Part shown: piece by piece, positions 1 through 10,757 of the stretch
How positions within the stretch are numbered: the stretch's first letter is position 1
Layout of the letters: each line of letters starts with the position of its first letter
DNA from: Dacryopinax spathularia
Lineage: Eukaryota > Basidiomycota > Dacrymycetes > Dacrymycetales > Dacrymycetaceae
Direction of reading: 5' to 3'
Length of the DNA: 64,000 nt
Assembly: GCA_037974965.1 (NCBI GenBank)
Contig: JBBPFI010000011.1
Coordinates: forward strand, 1,054,001 to 1,118,000
Notes under the pieces: model-generated
The model's database searches: none
Told to the model about the DNA's origin: nothing
What the model saw: only the letters and a program-made list of their open reading frames with translations
Translations under genes and position numbers: made by a program

Positions 1-2
1 TA

Positions 3-488
3 TTGAGAAACAGCAAACACGATGGACCATTACGGGACAAAACGAAACCGCGATATATCGGCCCATATATCGTGGCTCGGCGAAACGCAGGAGGCGCCTA
101 TCATATCGCTGACTTGGACGGGACGATATTCCGTCATACCGTCGCACAGTTTCGCGTCATTCCATACCTAGCCCGGGGAGATTTATCTCATATCGTCAAT
201 ACCGTCTTGGAGAACCTGGACAAAGCCAAATTCACCGATAACGATCCCGATTACCTGCCCGATAATGAGCAAGAGCAGATCGACCGCGACGGAGAAGGGG
301 ACTCAGAGCTGGGAGATGTTGGAGCTGATGTGGGCGATAACGTAGAAGGAGAAGAAGAAGAAGAAGGAGAAGAAGGAGAAGAAGGAGAAGGAGCAGAAGG
401 AGAAGCAGGAGGAGAAGTAGAAGGAGAAGGAGAACGGGCAATTGCGCCTACATATCGGAACAACGCCGATAAAACAACGCTGGTGTAA
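3..488 (+). CDS. C-terminal end of retrotransposon pol polyprotein (integrase GPY/F-like tail)
   Basis: This is a partial frame entering from the left edge. The segment RYIGPYIVARRNAGGAYHI, followed by a short 'DLDGT' turn, resembles the GPY/F module that follows the integrase core in Ty3/Gypsy elements and helps bind the target. The last third is a very acidic Glu/Gly tail encoded by GAA/GGA triplet repeats (about 340-440). Such tails are easily expanded by slippage. The protein would act in the nucleus with integrase. It is fossil-type mobile DNA and only its tail is visible here. Confidence 0.7.
   Translation: MRNSKHDGPLRDKTKPRYIGPYIVARRNAGGAYHIADLDGTIFRHTVAQFRVIPYLARGDLSHIVNTVLENLDKAKFTDNDPDYLPDNEQEQIDRDGEGDSELGDVGADVGDNVEGEEEEEGEEGEEGEGAEGEAGGEVEGEGERAIAPTYRNNADKTTLV
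340..440. repeat. GAA/GGA triplet-rich low-complexity tract
   Basis: A run of GAAGAAG and GGAGAAG triplets encodes the Glu/Gly-rich tail of the pol frame. It is purine-rich on the plus strand. The opposite-strand frames (poly-Leu and Ser/Pro) are mirror artefacts of this repeat. Confidence 0.8.
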
Positions 489-671
489 AAATCCAGAGTC
501 AGAGTCCGCTCATACCCATACCCCAGCGGCCGATATACCGATATCCGAAATCATCACACTCGTTTGGTTTTTCTCACTATTTTCTTTCCACCGTCTAACT
601 ACGACAAAAACCTATCTAAGGCCGCACCAAGAAGTCCGAAAACCGAAATCCTCCGATCCGATAACACCGAC

Positions 672-3089
672 TCACTCATCCTGGAGGAAGTGGACGAAGG
701 AGGTGATCTTCGCCGGGTGCCTTATCGGCTGGCCGAGGGAGCGCTCGTTGGCGTCGATCGGGTTCACGATAAACGTGACCTCCTCCTCACCAGCCTCCGT
801 AGCCACGATGAACCGGCGCCAGCTGTGCATATACATCTCGTTGAAGGCCATCAAACGACGGGCCTCAACTTGGATGCGGCGAGCAGCAACAGCTGTAACC
901 GAAATCAGCCGAAATCCAATATCGGGCCGTGAAAATTACTTACTGCGGGGCAAGGTCACCATACGGAAGTCCGGCGTCATCGAAGGACGCCAGGCGTATC
1001 GGTCGTACGCCTCGATGTCGCTATCGGTGATGACGGGCTCGCGGGAAGTGCTGGCGACCGGCTTCACCTCCTTGACTTCCGATACGGCCCTCTTGGCCTT
1101 TTTCGCGGCCGGACCGGGCTCCCCATTGTCATCGCGGGCACGTCCCTTTCGGCCACGTCGATTCGCTACCGATACGGTCAGAACGAACGATATCGTTTTG
1201 AATATCGGACTTACAGGGCGCGGCATACGAGCAAGTGGTGCCTTTGATCTGGCACTGGTCGCAGATGATGCCGGCGATCTCCTTACCGCGACCCTTCGGA
1301 TTGAACTTGATTCCTCCGGTGCAGAGGATATCGGCCTTGATGCACGAGTCGCACTGTGGTCGATTGTCAGCGTTGTCCGATAACCGAAAAGAGGGACTTA
1401 CGGCGGTATCGTTCTTATAGCCGCGGCGGAAATGCGGCTTACCGAAGAGCTTCTTCATCCGGTCGGTCCAACCTTCGGTAACCACCTCCATGGGCGTGAT
1501 AACGCTCATGTTGAGGCCGGCGGGGCGATAAGAAGGGTCGGCGTCGTCCTTCGAATATGGTTAGCCAAGCCCGATAACCGAAAACCGATAACTTACGACA
1601 TGCCACACCCACTCCTCCGGATGGTCTTCCCTTTTCTCCTGCTCAATGAGTCAGCACGGTCGCCGATAAACGATAAAAGATCACTTACCGCCGTTTTCGC
1701 GGCCGGAGTCACAGCGACGGCAGGCCTTTTCGCCGCGGCAGCCGTAGAGCCGGAGTCCACACGGACGCTCTTACCGGTTTTCGGCGCGGCGGTCTCCTTG
1801 CCCTTGCCCTTGCCCTTGTCCTTGAGCCAGGCAAGCTCCTTCTCGATATCCGCCAAATCGGGCTCCGGCTCCTCCAAGACGGCAGCTTCGTCCTTCGCGT
1901 AGAACTCCTCCAGCGCGATTTCGGCAGCTCTCGTTCCGGCTCTGTTCCGGAACTTTTCGTCGTAGGGCTTAAAGCCCGTCCACTCCTCGTGGATGCTCCT
2001 AAGCGGGGAGCCGTTCGTGAAGATCACGAAATCATTATTTCCCTGTGATACGAAGTCAGCGATACTCACAACGATAACCGATAAGAACTTACCGTGCGCT
2101 CCTTCCACACCTTTTGGAAGGTCGGGCCCATGACTTGAGCCACGTACGACTTGACATCCGCCCAACTTCCGCGGTGCGAATAAAGCGCCGATACGAGCGC
2201 AATCTGTTTATCGGTCAGTATCGGATATGGCGGAAAGTGACGAAACGAGGACTTACGCGAAAAGCCTCAATCATTTCACCTTTGGCCCATTCGGCCCTCG
2301 CCAATTTCGCCTTGGGGACCTTCAAGACGAGCTCCGATACGGTTAAGCCCGCGCGCTGGGGAGGAGGGACGATTTCCTCATCATCCGGCTCGGTAACGTT
2401 ATCGGGGAGCTCGATAACGGGAGGCTTGGCGGACTCGGGGATGTCGTCGGGCTCGGTCTCTTCACCCTCGTCAATCACCGGAATGTCGGCCGGGGCCTTC
2501 TTGGGGGCGATGGGGACAGCCTGTAGGCAATCAGTTATCGCGCACAACGGACTTTAGACGAAAAGACTTACCGGAAGCTTACGAGCCTTGGGCTGAGCGG
2601 GAGTCTCGGCCTTGGGAGTGGCCCTTTTCGGCGCAGGCGTCGCCGACTTGCGAGGGACCGACTCTTGGCGGACGGCCTTAGCCGATACCATGGTATCGGC
2701 CTTCTCCGATTCTCCGGAGTCGTCTTCTTCGGCCGGAGTGGCCTTATCGACGGCACCATCATCCGCACCGTCGTCTTCAGCACCGTTGTCGGTGCCAGCT
2801 TCGTTATCGGCCGTACCGGCCGCCTCGTTGTTGTCGGCCGCTTCCGTATCGGCCTCGGGCTCGGTCTGATCGGCAGTAACCTATGAACATGTCAGTATAT
2901 GCGCGTCGGAAACGAGTTAAACATCAGGCGCACCGGAGTATCGGCCTCTAAGGCCTCCATCGTCTTCGCCCTCCTCGCAGCGCGTGCCGCACGACTCTGT
3001 GCGGAGGACGCGGCCGACTTATCGGTTACCGCGGTCGAAGGGGCAGGCGACACCCGCGATTTCTTGTTCTTCGTCTTCGCGGCCGCCAT
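672..3089 (-). CDS. Spliced antisense accessory gene of the retrotransposon, unknown function
   Basis: This is a minus-strand gene between the pol end and the terminal region of the element. It has about nine exons joined by short introns (roughly 45-65 bp) with GTAAGT-like donors and CAG/AAG acceptors. Its likely start is the Met near 3089, beginning MAAAKTKNKKSR. The product is basic at the N-terminus and then acidic Ala/Glu/Asp-rich. It has a middle region around VMGPTFQKVWKER and a Cys-rich part with two CxxC motifs (CDSCIKADILC and CDQCQIKGTTC) that could bind zinc. It ends with FVHFLQDE. Most introns carry the words TTATCGG or CGATAA. The shared word bias and the position argue that it belongs to the element. 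No function can be assigned; nucleic-acid binding is only a guess from the Cys pairs and basic patches. Confidence 0.55.
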
Positions 3090-3399
3090 ATCGTTGACAG
3101 TTACTAGAGAGTCAAGTGGAGAGGGATCTTGTCGAGATGGTGGTACGAGAGAGAGATGGAGAACGACAAGAACGAGGAGTGCGCCGTCTTTTAATACCGC
3201 GGCAAATTGATTCCGCCTCCGCGACCTTGCCATCCCGCCTTTTCGCAAGTATTCCGCACGTGACGCGGCTGAGTCAGGGCCCTTACGTACCGACGCCATC
3301 TATCTCCCTTGCTCCTATCGGACACCGATAAACCTACCGATACACAAATATCGGGACGGACTTTACGGTTTCTACCTGGGACAGGTAGAAGGGTAAGGC

Positions 3400-3770
3400 C
3401 CCCACGGATGTGCTGCGTGCCGTAATTTTCGGCATCCGATAGCCGATATTGGTAATAAACGTCCCTTATATTCACATATGCACCCGCTGTTATAACCGGA
3501 GTCCGCTTATCGGACTTCGGGACTTTTTGTACTATAATAGTTCAGGGCTTTCGCCCTAGTGAAAAATGCATCTCTTACCATTCCTTCTCACTGACGCCTA
3601 AGTCCGATATCGCGTATCGGTCCGCACTCTCATTACTGCTTAACTAAATTCATTACTACTACTGTCAATCATACTACAAACGTAACTACCGACGCGACCG
3701 ATATTGCTTATCGGCACCCGGGCTACGGTACCTCGCATACCTCTTTACTCCTAAATACTGGGGGAACAGG
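3400..3770 (+). repeat. Probable 3' LTR region of the Ty3/Gypsy element
   Basis: Non-coding terminal region with TATCGG/CCGATA words. One candidate LTR runs from TGTTATAACC at 3488 to an ACA at 3766-3768, but the left edge is uncertain. A 9-bp hairpin lies at about 3370-3390 (TTCTACCTG and its complement around GGA). The 5' LTR is outside the window, so the ends cannot be confirmed by pairing, nor the target duplication by comparison. Confidence 0.45.
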
Positions 3771-4722
3771 TCACAACTCGGTCGTGTTCTCCCCGGACGG
3801 CGCGAGGCTTGCCTCGTGCTCGCACGACGGGACTGTGCGCCTGTGGAACGTGGAGACGGGCGAACCGGTCGGCGAGCCACTCACTGGACACACGGATGCG
3901 GTCCGCTCGGTCGTGTTTTCTCCGGACGGCACGCGGCTCGCATCGTGCTCGGACGACCGGACTGTGCGCCTGTGGAATGCGGAGACGGGCGAACCGGTTG
4001 GCGAGTCTCTCACTGGACACACGGATAGGGTCACCTCGGTCGTGTTTTTCCCGGACGGCACGCGGCTTGCATCGTGCTCGTGGGACAAGACAGTGCGGCT
4101 CTGGAATACTACCCGGGGCTACCCAGTCGCCCAGTATCTCGCTTCACCAATATGTCACATCGTGCAGAACCGCTGTCCCCCCTTCCCCGGGGGCGGCGCA
4201 GGTAATTGCTCTCTTGTCGTAGAGTCCGATGTGGGTGCCGTCTGTGGAAGTACCCTCTACCCATTGCAACCGTTTGGCAAACCATATGCGGGTGCCTTGG
4301 GCGACGCCATCACGGAGCAGCGGAGCACCGATACTCCGTCCGGGGATGATGACGGCGATGCTGCCGACGGAAATTACCCGGAAAGCGCCAATCCACTGTT
4401 TCTGTGGAATAGGCTCCCCGTATCCCATGCCAAGAGACTGCTTGTGGTCAATGCCCTTTCCCTATCCCCTTTACCTGAGCACCAGCTCGGTCAGCCGTAC
4501 GACCCTCATCGCCGCGTTATCTTCGACTACAAGACTGGATGGATCCGAGGCAGCAACGGCGACCTTCTCCTCTGGGTACCTCCAGACAGGATCCGTCGGC
4601 TCTACAACGGCGTGTGCACGCTGGTCATTCCGGGACCAACGATTCACATCGACCTGAGCCAGTTTGCTCATGGAACGCGATGGACCGAATGCTGGAACCC
4701 GGAGGCGGAGCCGTGTTCGTGA
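3769..4722 (+). pseudogene. 5'-truncated NACHT-WD40 (STAND) gene, C-terminal fragment
   Basis: The open frame begins directly at the retrotransposon edge inside a WD40 repeat ([15 protein letters not shown]). It has three WD40 units with the [18 protein letters not shown] signature, then a diverged linker, and then the tail module shared with the complete genes in this window: [18 protein letters not shown] and [19 protein letters not shown]. The N-terminal domains, the NACHT domain and most WD40 repeats are missing, so it cannot act as a full receptor. An inserted element splitting an older gene of the same family is the simplest reading, though the other half lies outside the window. Confidence 0.75.
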
Positions 4723-5256
4723 ATATCTGCACTTGCAGTACCTACCGCCGCTGCGAGCCTCGGACTGCATGCAAGTCTCTTCCGCCGTACGAGCTCCTCA
4801 TACGAGGAGACAAGGCCGACTGCGGTCAAAGAATTGCATGCATGTCGTTAAATGTCGTGTTCTTGTTTGTAATGACTCCTGTACTTCCTAGACTGCACTT
4901 CCCGTTCGCGATAACCTGTGTGAATCTTATACCTGAGTTCGAGCCCTGCCGTTTCCACGTCCCCCGTCGACCGCACGTTACTAGAGTGACAACAGGACAA
5001 AAAGGTGGAGAGGTGAAGAGCGTGCGTAAGTCGGCAACAGCACGTGTATTCCTCCACGGAAGCCTGGACGACATGGATAGGAGCGATGTAGGGATCGCTC
5101 ATGGAGCCTTGTGAACAGGGATAGAGGTGAAGCGGTTTAGCCGGCAGAAGGAGAAGTCTACCAAGGATCAACTACCAGGTTCTCATATAGGCTCGGATTT
5201 GCGGTCGTCGGTCGACACCCACTCAATCTATAATTTCTTTCCTCCCTTCCCATCCT
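4723..5256. other. Intergenic, no gene recognised
   Basis: The stretch between the WD40 fragment and the convergent orotate phosphoribosyltransferase gene contains only short chance frames. No tRNA, repeat or clear regulatory element was seen. Confidence 0.5.
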
Positions 5257-6051
5257 TCACTCCGGTACACCATACTTCTCCCTATACGCCTTCATAGCCT
5301 CCACCTCAGCACTCATTCCTCGTCCCTCCAACCAGCCGACCAGATCCCGCATCCTTAGCACAGCCTTAACACTCACCCCCGCCTCCTCCTCCAGCTCCTG
5401 GACCGTGCTTTTCTTCCCTTCCCTCCCGCCCACTTCTTCCCGATCAAGCAGCTCGACAACTCCGACCACCTCCCCACCCTGAGCCTTGATGATCTCCAGA
5501 GCCTCGCGCACCGCCATACCGGAAGTCATCACGTCGTCCAATACCACTACTCTCTTCCCCTTCAGAGGAGCACCGACGACCGACCCGCCCTCGCCGTGAT
5601 CCTTCACCTCCTTCCGGTTGTAGGCGTAACCCACGTCGAGCCCGTATGACGTGTAGAGCGCGTGGCAGGCAAGGGCGGCGAAGGGGATACCCTTGTACGC
5701 GGGGCCGAAGATGATGTCGAATCCTGTCGGCCCGGACGAGGCAGAGTGGAGGGAATGATAGATCGTATGGGCGTAGGCAAGGGCGAGAGGATGGAGCGCT
5801 GAGCCGGAGGAGAGCAGGCCAGCGTTGAAGAAGTACGGGGAGACACTGATCGACTCGTCAGCCGGATGCTATGATCACCCCCGTGCACATAGTAGGCAGG
5901 CGATATGAGTCGGAACGCACCGGCCGGATTTGAGCACGAAGCTTCCGAATTTCAGCGCGCCTGCATCGAATGAGGCCGTTATCAGCGCTTGTTTATGTTC
6001 GTCGAGCGAGGTTGGGTGCGAAGGCGGAGTGGTTGGTTGGATGAGAGACAT
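5257..6051 (-). CDS. URA5: Orotate phosphoribosyltransferase
   Basis: The enzyme converts orotate and PRPP to OMP in de novo pyrimidine synthesis in the cytosol. Two exons (6051-5921 and 5845-5257) around a 75-bp intron with a GTGCGT donor give 239 aa, close to the usual fungal length. Exon 1 begins MSLIQPTTPPSHPTSLDE and contains ALKFGSFVLKSGR, the N-terminal OPRT signature. Exon 2 continues with SPYFFNAGL, then FGPAYKGIPFA, then the PRPP-binding loop VVVLDDVMTSGMAVREA. The frames join in phase (CG|T gives Arg). The gene looks intact and single-copy here. Fungal URA5 is often a housekeeping marker; nothing in the flanks shows specific regulation. Confidence 0.93.
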
Positions 6052-6704
6052 GGCTTAGCTTCGAACTACAGTTAGACTTGGTAGAGCTCAGAGTATATGG
6101 ATGGGGAATGCTTTACTAGTCGCTGATAGGAGAAGACGTTAATGTGAGTGGTCGAAACTGACTCCCAAATCCGAATAAGGGTCCTCCATCAGTAAATTGC
6201 ATCCGCAGCCCATAGCGGTTTTCTCTATGGGCGCTATATGGAAGCGTGACCTGCTATGGGGGCTGTGTAGCCCCCTGGCATGCTATGCAGCGAGACCCTT
6301 TTCAGACCACTGCAGGCTGTGGTGCCGACATGGACTCCGAGACCATTGTACGGTGCAGACCTGAGGTCCAGTCGTCGAGTAAAACAGGGTCTACACCTGC
6401 TCTCGCCTCAGTACTACTACGTCGCCACCTGCAGCATCCTTCGTCCTCGGTTGCAGTCAACATCGCGATAGCCTTGACTCCTGTCTTTCACTGATCGACA
6501 ACGCCAGTTTGTCTTCGATAACGTCTTGAGGAAATTGGATACAGGATTACGCAGTCTGTTTCCTCGAGCAGGCGAAGTGCTACGGCCACGGGGCAGTGAC
6601 TACAGCTGCAGGGGACGCTTAGTATCCTGTGCGAAGCAATCATCTGTTGAGATGGGTCTACAGCAGCTGACGGCTCTGAGCAACCTCCAGGTCTTGACGA
6701 GACT
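6052..6704. other. Intergenic, no gene recognised
   Basis: This region holds the OPRT 5' flank. Small inverted repeats occur around 6205-6285 (CCCATAG..CTATGGG and GGGGGCT..AGCCCC). No coding exon is convincing. Confidence 0.4.
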
Positions 6705-8187
6705 TTGTCCCTCTCTGTGACCAGCTTTCTTTCATTGGGTGAAGTGTCTGCAGGAAGCTTGCCTACTGCAATGACTGCCTCGCCGCTGTCCTCGCGTGCT
6801 CAAGAAGCCTACGATCGGCGAATTTCGATAGACGTTGGTCGCGATAGGAAGGCCTCGATGTCGGAGGGTCCAATGGATGCTCAAGGACACGCACTCGGCA
6901 CTGTACCAAGCGTTCCATGCGACAACCCTCAGAACATGATTTTGCCGTTGCATTGGTCAAGGGGCGGATTGCATGTCCATGTTTGTCTCCCTTCTGATCC
7001 CTCCGAGATGCCGGTTCTTGCTCTTGGCGAAGATCTACCTGCCACTCGTGGGGCTGACACGTACCAGAAGGAGGGCCGCAGGGCAAGGCGAGTACGGCAG
7101 TCTGGCAAGCCAATCCGTTCGCGGCGAAGAAAGACCGTCTCTGTCCAACCTGTCGTGGTCAGCGATCCTGCAGGGGATGACTCCACCCAGTCCTCCGGCT
7201 CGGGTGACAACTTATCTGATTATCCGGAGATGTGGGATACGCTGCAGCTGGCGAGGAACGAAGTTCGCAAGTACCATATGACGGAGGACATGGTGCCCAG
7301 CGGGTCCAAGCGCGATGAATTCGTCGAGAGGGCGAAGAATGCTGCAAACACGGCGGCCCTTGCTTCAGATCCAAATGCTTGCTTGATCGATTTCGACAAA
7401 TTCCCAGGACAACGTGCACTGGTCGGGGTGTTTACTTGCTCGTCGCGTCCGCATCTGACATTCTGTAGCTCAATAAGGTCGGCCCCACTCTGCGGACTCT
7501 CTTTAAGACCAAAGCCGCGAAGAAGCTCGAAGAAGAGCATCCGAACCTCATCCGTGTCTACAACGAGCTTCATACAGCTGCAGATGAAGGAGACAAGAGC
7601 GACCGGAAGATCTCAATGTCTACCAAAAAGCGTGAACGTTTGACCAATCAGTTCCGGGCGGAGGTCAAAACGCTGCTGAATGATTTCCGCTTTGCGGCTC
7701 GTGACGTAAGCTGGCGAGGCGACCTCGACTTCGACGGTAGTACTAACTTATTCACGGCAACCCAGGCGCCAACTGCCGCCCTTCCAAGCCTTACATTCGC
7801 GAAGGATTCAGTCATTCAACCCGTCATACAGCTCGTCGCTGCAATGTGCTATATGCGTCCTGAGCAATCCAGCGATTGCAGCCTTGCGGCTCTTGAGCCC
7901 GCGCTGTTCGATCCGGTCCCGCTTCCGACGTTGGCCTACTCTCTTTTCATGGCGAGTCCCTCTTGGAACTTGGTTGGGATGGCTCCGCTGATCCAGCCCT
8001 GCCGCTTTCACAGTTCGATCACATCCTGTCATGTTACGAAATGGGCGTGGAGAAGCGCTGCTCCATTCTCAATGCGAGATACACCAAAAGATATCATGAA
8101 ACCCTCCGCTGGTTGCGTGAGTATGGAAGACTGCAACCTGAACAGTTTAGAAGCAGCATGTCAGTAATCACCGCTGCGTGCTTGTAA
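6705..8187 (+). CDS. DUF6532-like hypothetical protein, possibly frame-disrupted
   Basis: The exons are 6705-7427, 7469-7705 (GTAAGC donor, textbook TACTAAC branch site in the following 60-bp intron) and 7766 onward. The first exon carries a Ser/Arg-rich N-terminus and then LARNEVRKYHMTEDMVPSGS, followed by RVYNELHTAADEGDKSD. The last part has FDPVPLPTLAYSLF and then CYEMGVEKRCSILNARYTKR in another frame. The order (helical N-part, Pro-rich FDPVPLPTLA segment, closing YTKRYHETLRWL helix) resembles basidiomycete DUF6532 proteins, which have no known function. The frame changes around 7930-7960 without good splice signals, so the copy may carry a small frameshift. The start is not firmly fixed; an internal Met at about 6771 is an alternative. 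Confidence 0.45.
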
Positions 8188-8661
8188 GTGTTCTCTCCAC
8201 TGGGCCAAGCAATCTGCTGACGGTTGTACGTTCCAGCGAGGTGAATGGTATTACACATCAGTAAAAGTTTAACTGGCTGTTGCTATGGATAGTCGTATTT
8301 GCTTTGCTATGTAGGTTTCGGGAAACGCACATGGAGTTTTGTAATGATATGTACTCCGAATGACGAGGTCATGGACCGGATTCACCTATTCAATCATTGG
8401 CGCGCGATCCATCGCGAACATTGTCGATAACATCGCGGCGCACCAAGTGGGAAGATGTGCGACCCCCAGCCAACCAGCCTCAGCCTTGACGGCATGTCGG
8501 ACAGTGTTTTTGTACGCCCCAAATCCAAACAGAAACTAGGTTGTATTTGCCGTGGAAATCCGAGTACATGCAACGACAGATTGGGAGGGGGACACGTGAA
8601 ATCATGGTGACGGCCTACTGGATGGTGTATACGATGCCTTGGAAGAAGGGTTCTCGCCAGC
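8188..8661. other. Intergenic between convergent genes
   Basis: This is the 3' flank of the DUF6532-like gene and of the minus-strand gene at 8662. Nothing else was recognised. Confidence 0.4.
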
Positions 8662-10757
8662 TCATGAGAGAGCCTCAGCACTCCTCTTCCGCAGCCCCGA
8701 GAGAAACTTCTTTGCCGAAGAGAGTTTTCGCCGAAGATCTGGGATTTTCAACGCCAGAGCGTTAATATCGAGAGCTTCCTTTGAATTCACCTTCCCCGGT
8801 CTTGCCGTAAGTCTCAGGGCTTGCAACACCTGCTCAACGTCGGCAAGCGGTCTTGCAGATACGTCAGCAGCGGGATCCAGGTTCTTCCCCGCAGCCACGA
8901 GATCTGGTCCTACTGATTCCTCTTCGGAACGGAATCGAGCGGCTTGCGTTTTCCTCTTCTTCGGCGTGGACGCCAGCTCATCCTGATGTGGCCGCTTTCT
9001 GGTGTTACTCGCGGAGCCTTCTTCTCCCGATATCAGAGGGCGTGATCCGCGGCCTGAAGGGGTGCGATTCACAGAAACGTTGCACAATAGACGACAAGGC
9101 TTACCAATTACGTCCTCGCAGCTAGTAGGCTTCTCCCTTCGACTGCCAATGTTATTTTGCTCCTTCACTACATTTGGCTCTGCCTGAGAGAAATCCATGT
9201 CCTGGTCACTGCGGGAAGACGGAGTCAACAACAGAATGGAAAGACTCGTAACGTTCGCAGACCTTCCATGGTCGGGTCGAAGGTCCGGCCGTTGCACGGC
9301 TTCTATGCTCTTTGCCAGCCCGGAGTGCTCTGCAACTCTCGAAGTGACGAGTTCGACGCCGATTGGATTCTCGAGTCCGAATACCAGCACCAAATCCTTA
9401 GCGGTCCTCAGCAGAGTGATGAGTGCCGCTTCGAATGACCCTAGATAGGGAAGCGGTTCATATAGTTTGTAGAGATGAAGTACGTCCTTCTGTGATTGTA
9501 CGAGGTTAGATCTCCGGGGACTCGAAAATTCAAGTGCATTACCAGTACATCCCAAGTGGAGAACCAAGACAATACCGATTCCCGGGTGGGCGTTTGTCCA
9601 GGCTCACCTGGCCGAGTGGATAGAAGCTGTTGAGCAACGGCGGCCGAGCGATAGTATAGAACTTCGGGTATTTCAGATATCGGTGTATCCTGGCGGATTT
9701 CGAGTGTGGAGCATATGCCGAGAGCCTGGCATATCTCCGGGCTCCGTAAAAGTCTTGCCTCGCAGCCAAAGCCCGCACACCAACAACTCTCTCGCTCGTA
9801 ATAGACGCTTGCTACAGTCAAGAGCTCCTCGGTTAGTCCGTTCGGATCAAGGGCTACCCTGCTGAGAAGGGCATTCTGGAGGGTAAGAGAGATCTCACAC
9901 AACAAGAGACGGGAGCGTACCAGATGGCCTGATACTGAGTCCAGCCAGCGCTGTCCGTGCTTCTTCGTCCAGTTTTCACCGCTCGGGCTTAATCCCTCTT
10001 CGCGCAATGCGAGAAGGCATGTCATTTCACACTCATCGTGCTGGAGCTGATCAGCTAAGCTCAGGAGGCCGGCGACCGTAGCGGGAGGCTCAGAATGGTT
10101 ATCTGTCCAAACTGTTCCCGGCTCCTCCTCCTCCCTTGCCACTCTCGCCTCCTCCTGCCTCGTCGCACTCGTCTCCTCCTGAACCTCTGAAAGGGTTGAG
10201 CGTGTTTCGAGATCGTCATCTGAAGTCGTCTGGTCTGCCTGTTCCTCCCAATACGACACAATGGCCGTAACGAGAGAGAGAGTCGATTGCATCGTCTCGC
10301 TGAGCACAACTTGCGATCGTTCCCATGCCTCACGCAACAGATCCTGCAAAATAACACACGTTGTATAATATCCAAAACGGATCAATTGCGGGGCACTCAC
10401 CACGTATCGTGAGACGTAGTAGCACCATTCTCTGAGGAGTCCACTCCCCGAGCGTACCTGATCCGGTCGATGGATCAGGGCTTCACGAAGGCCCAAAAGG
10501 AAGTAAGCCTTCAAGGCCGATTCTCTTCCCACAGCTAGCAGGTCATGCTCTGGGTCATCAGTGTCCACGTATGACAAGTCGGTGGTGGAACTAGCAGAAG
10601 GAAGGCTGGAATTCCTTGATGACATAGAATCGGACCGAGTCCTCCCATGGACTTCTCGCCGATGGCGGTGTGAAACCGGGGCATGCCGGATTGGAAAAAA
10701 AGGGGGGGTAGCTCGAAAAGGGCTATCGACGGCGTCTGCCGGGTCGTTAGAGGTCAT
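8662..10757 (-). CDS. Hypothetical 661-aa protein with basic nuclear-type tail
   Basis: Three exons are supported: 10757-10401, 10343-9543 and 9489-8662. Introns of 57 and 53 bp (GTGAGT..TTGCAG and GTAATG..TCACAG) keep the frame. The N-terminus is Ser/Arg-rich. The middle is helical, with a charged coiled-coil-like stretch (TRQEEARVAREEEE) and Cys-rich patches around ESCWCAGFGCEARLL. Exon 3 adds KDVLHLYKLYEPLPYLGSFE. The C-terminal third is low-complexity and holds a bipartite basic cluster (NTRKRPHQDELASTPKKRK), a likely nuclear localisation signal. No family was recognised. A short upstream minus-strand frame (10941-10747) could be another 5' exon, but no in-phase junction was found. Confidence 0.6.

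Larger units (their letters stand above)
1..3770 (+). mobile_element. 3' part of a Ty3/Gypsy-type LTR retrotransposon
   Basis: The window opens inside the element. The left end carries the C-terminal part of a pol polyprotein with a GPY/F-like module, followed by a minus-strand accessory gene and a terminal region that ends close to 3770, where WD40 coding sequence begins abruptly. The whole stretch is saturated with the words TATCGG/CCGATA, which become rare immediately to the right, so the boundary is also visible in base composition. The 5' LTR, gag and most of pol lie outside the window. Completeness and age therefore cannot be judged; the visible parts look fairly young. The family call rests on the pol tail and the layout only. 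Confidence 0.7.

Noticed and set aside
232-463. Poly-Leu and Ser/Pro frames on the minus strand
   Set aside because: Mirror of the GAA/GGA triplet tract that encodes the acidic pol tail.
4925-4950. Sequence resembling a tRNA B box (GAGTTCGAGCCC)
   Set aside because: No matching A box, acceptor stem or cloverleaf could be found around it.
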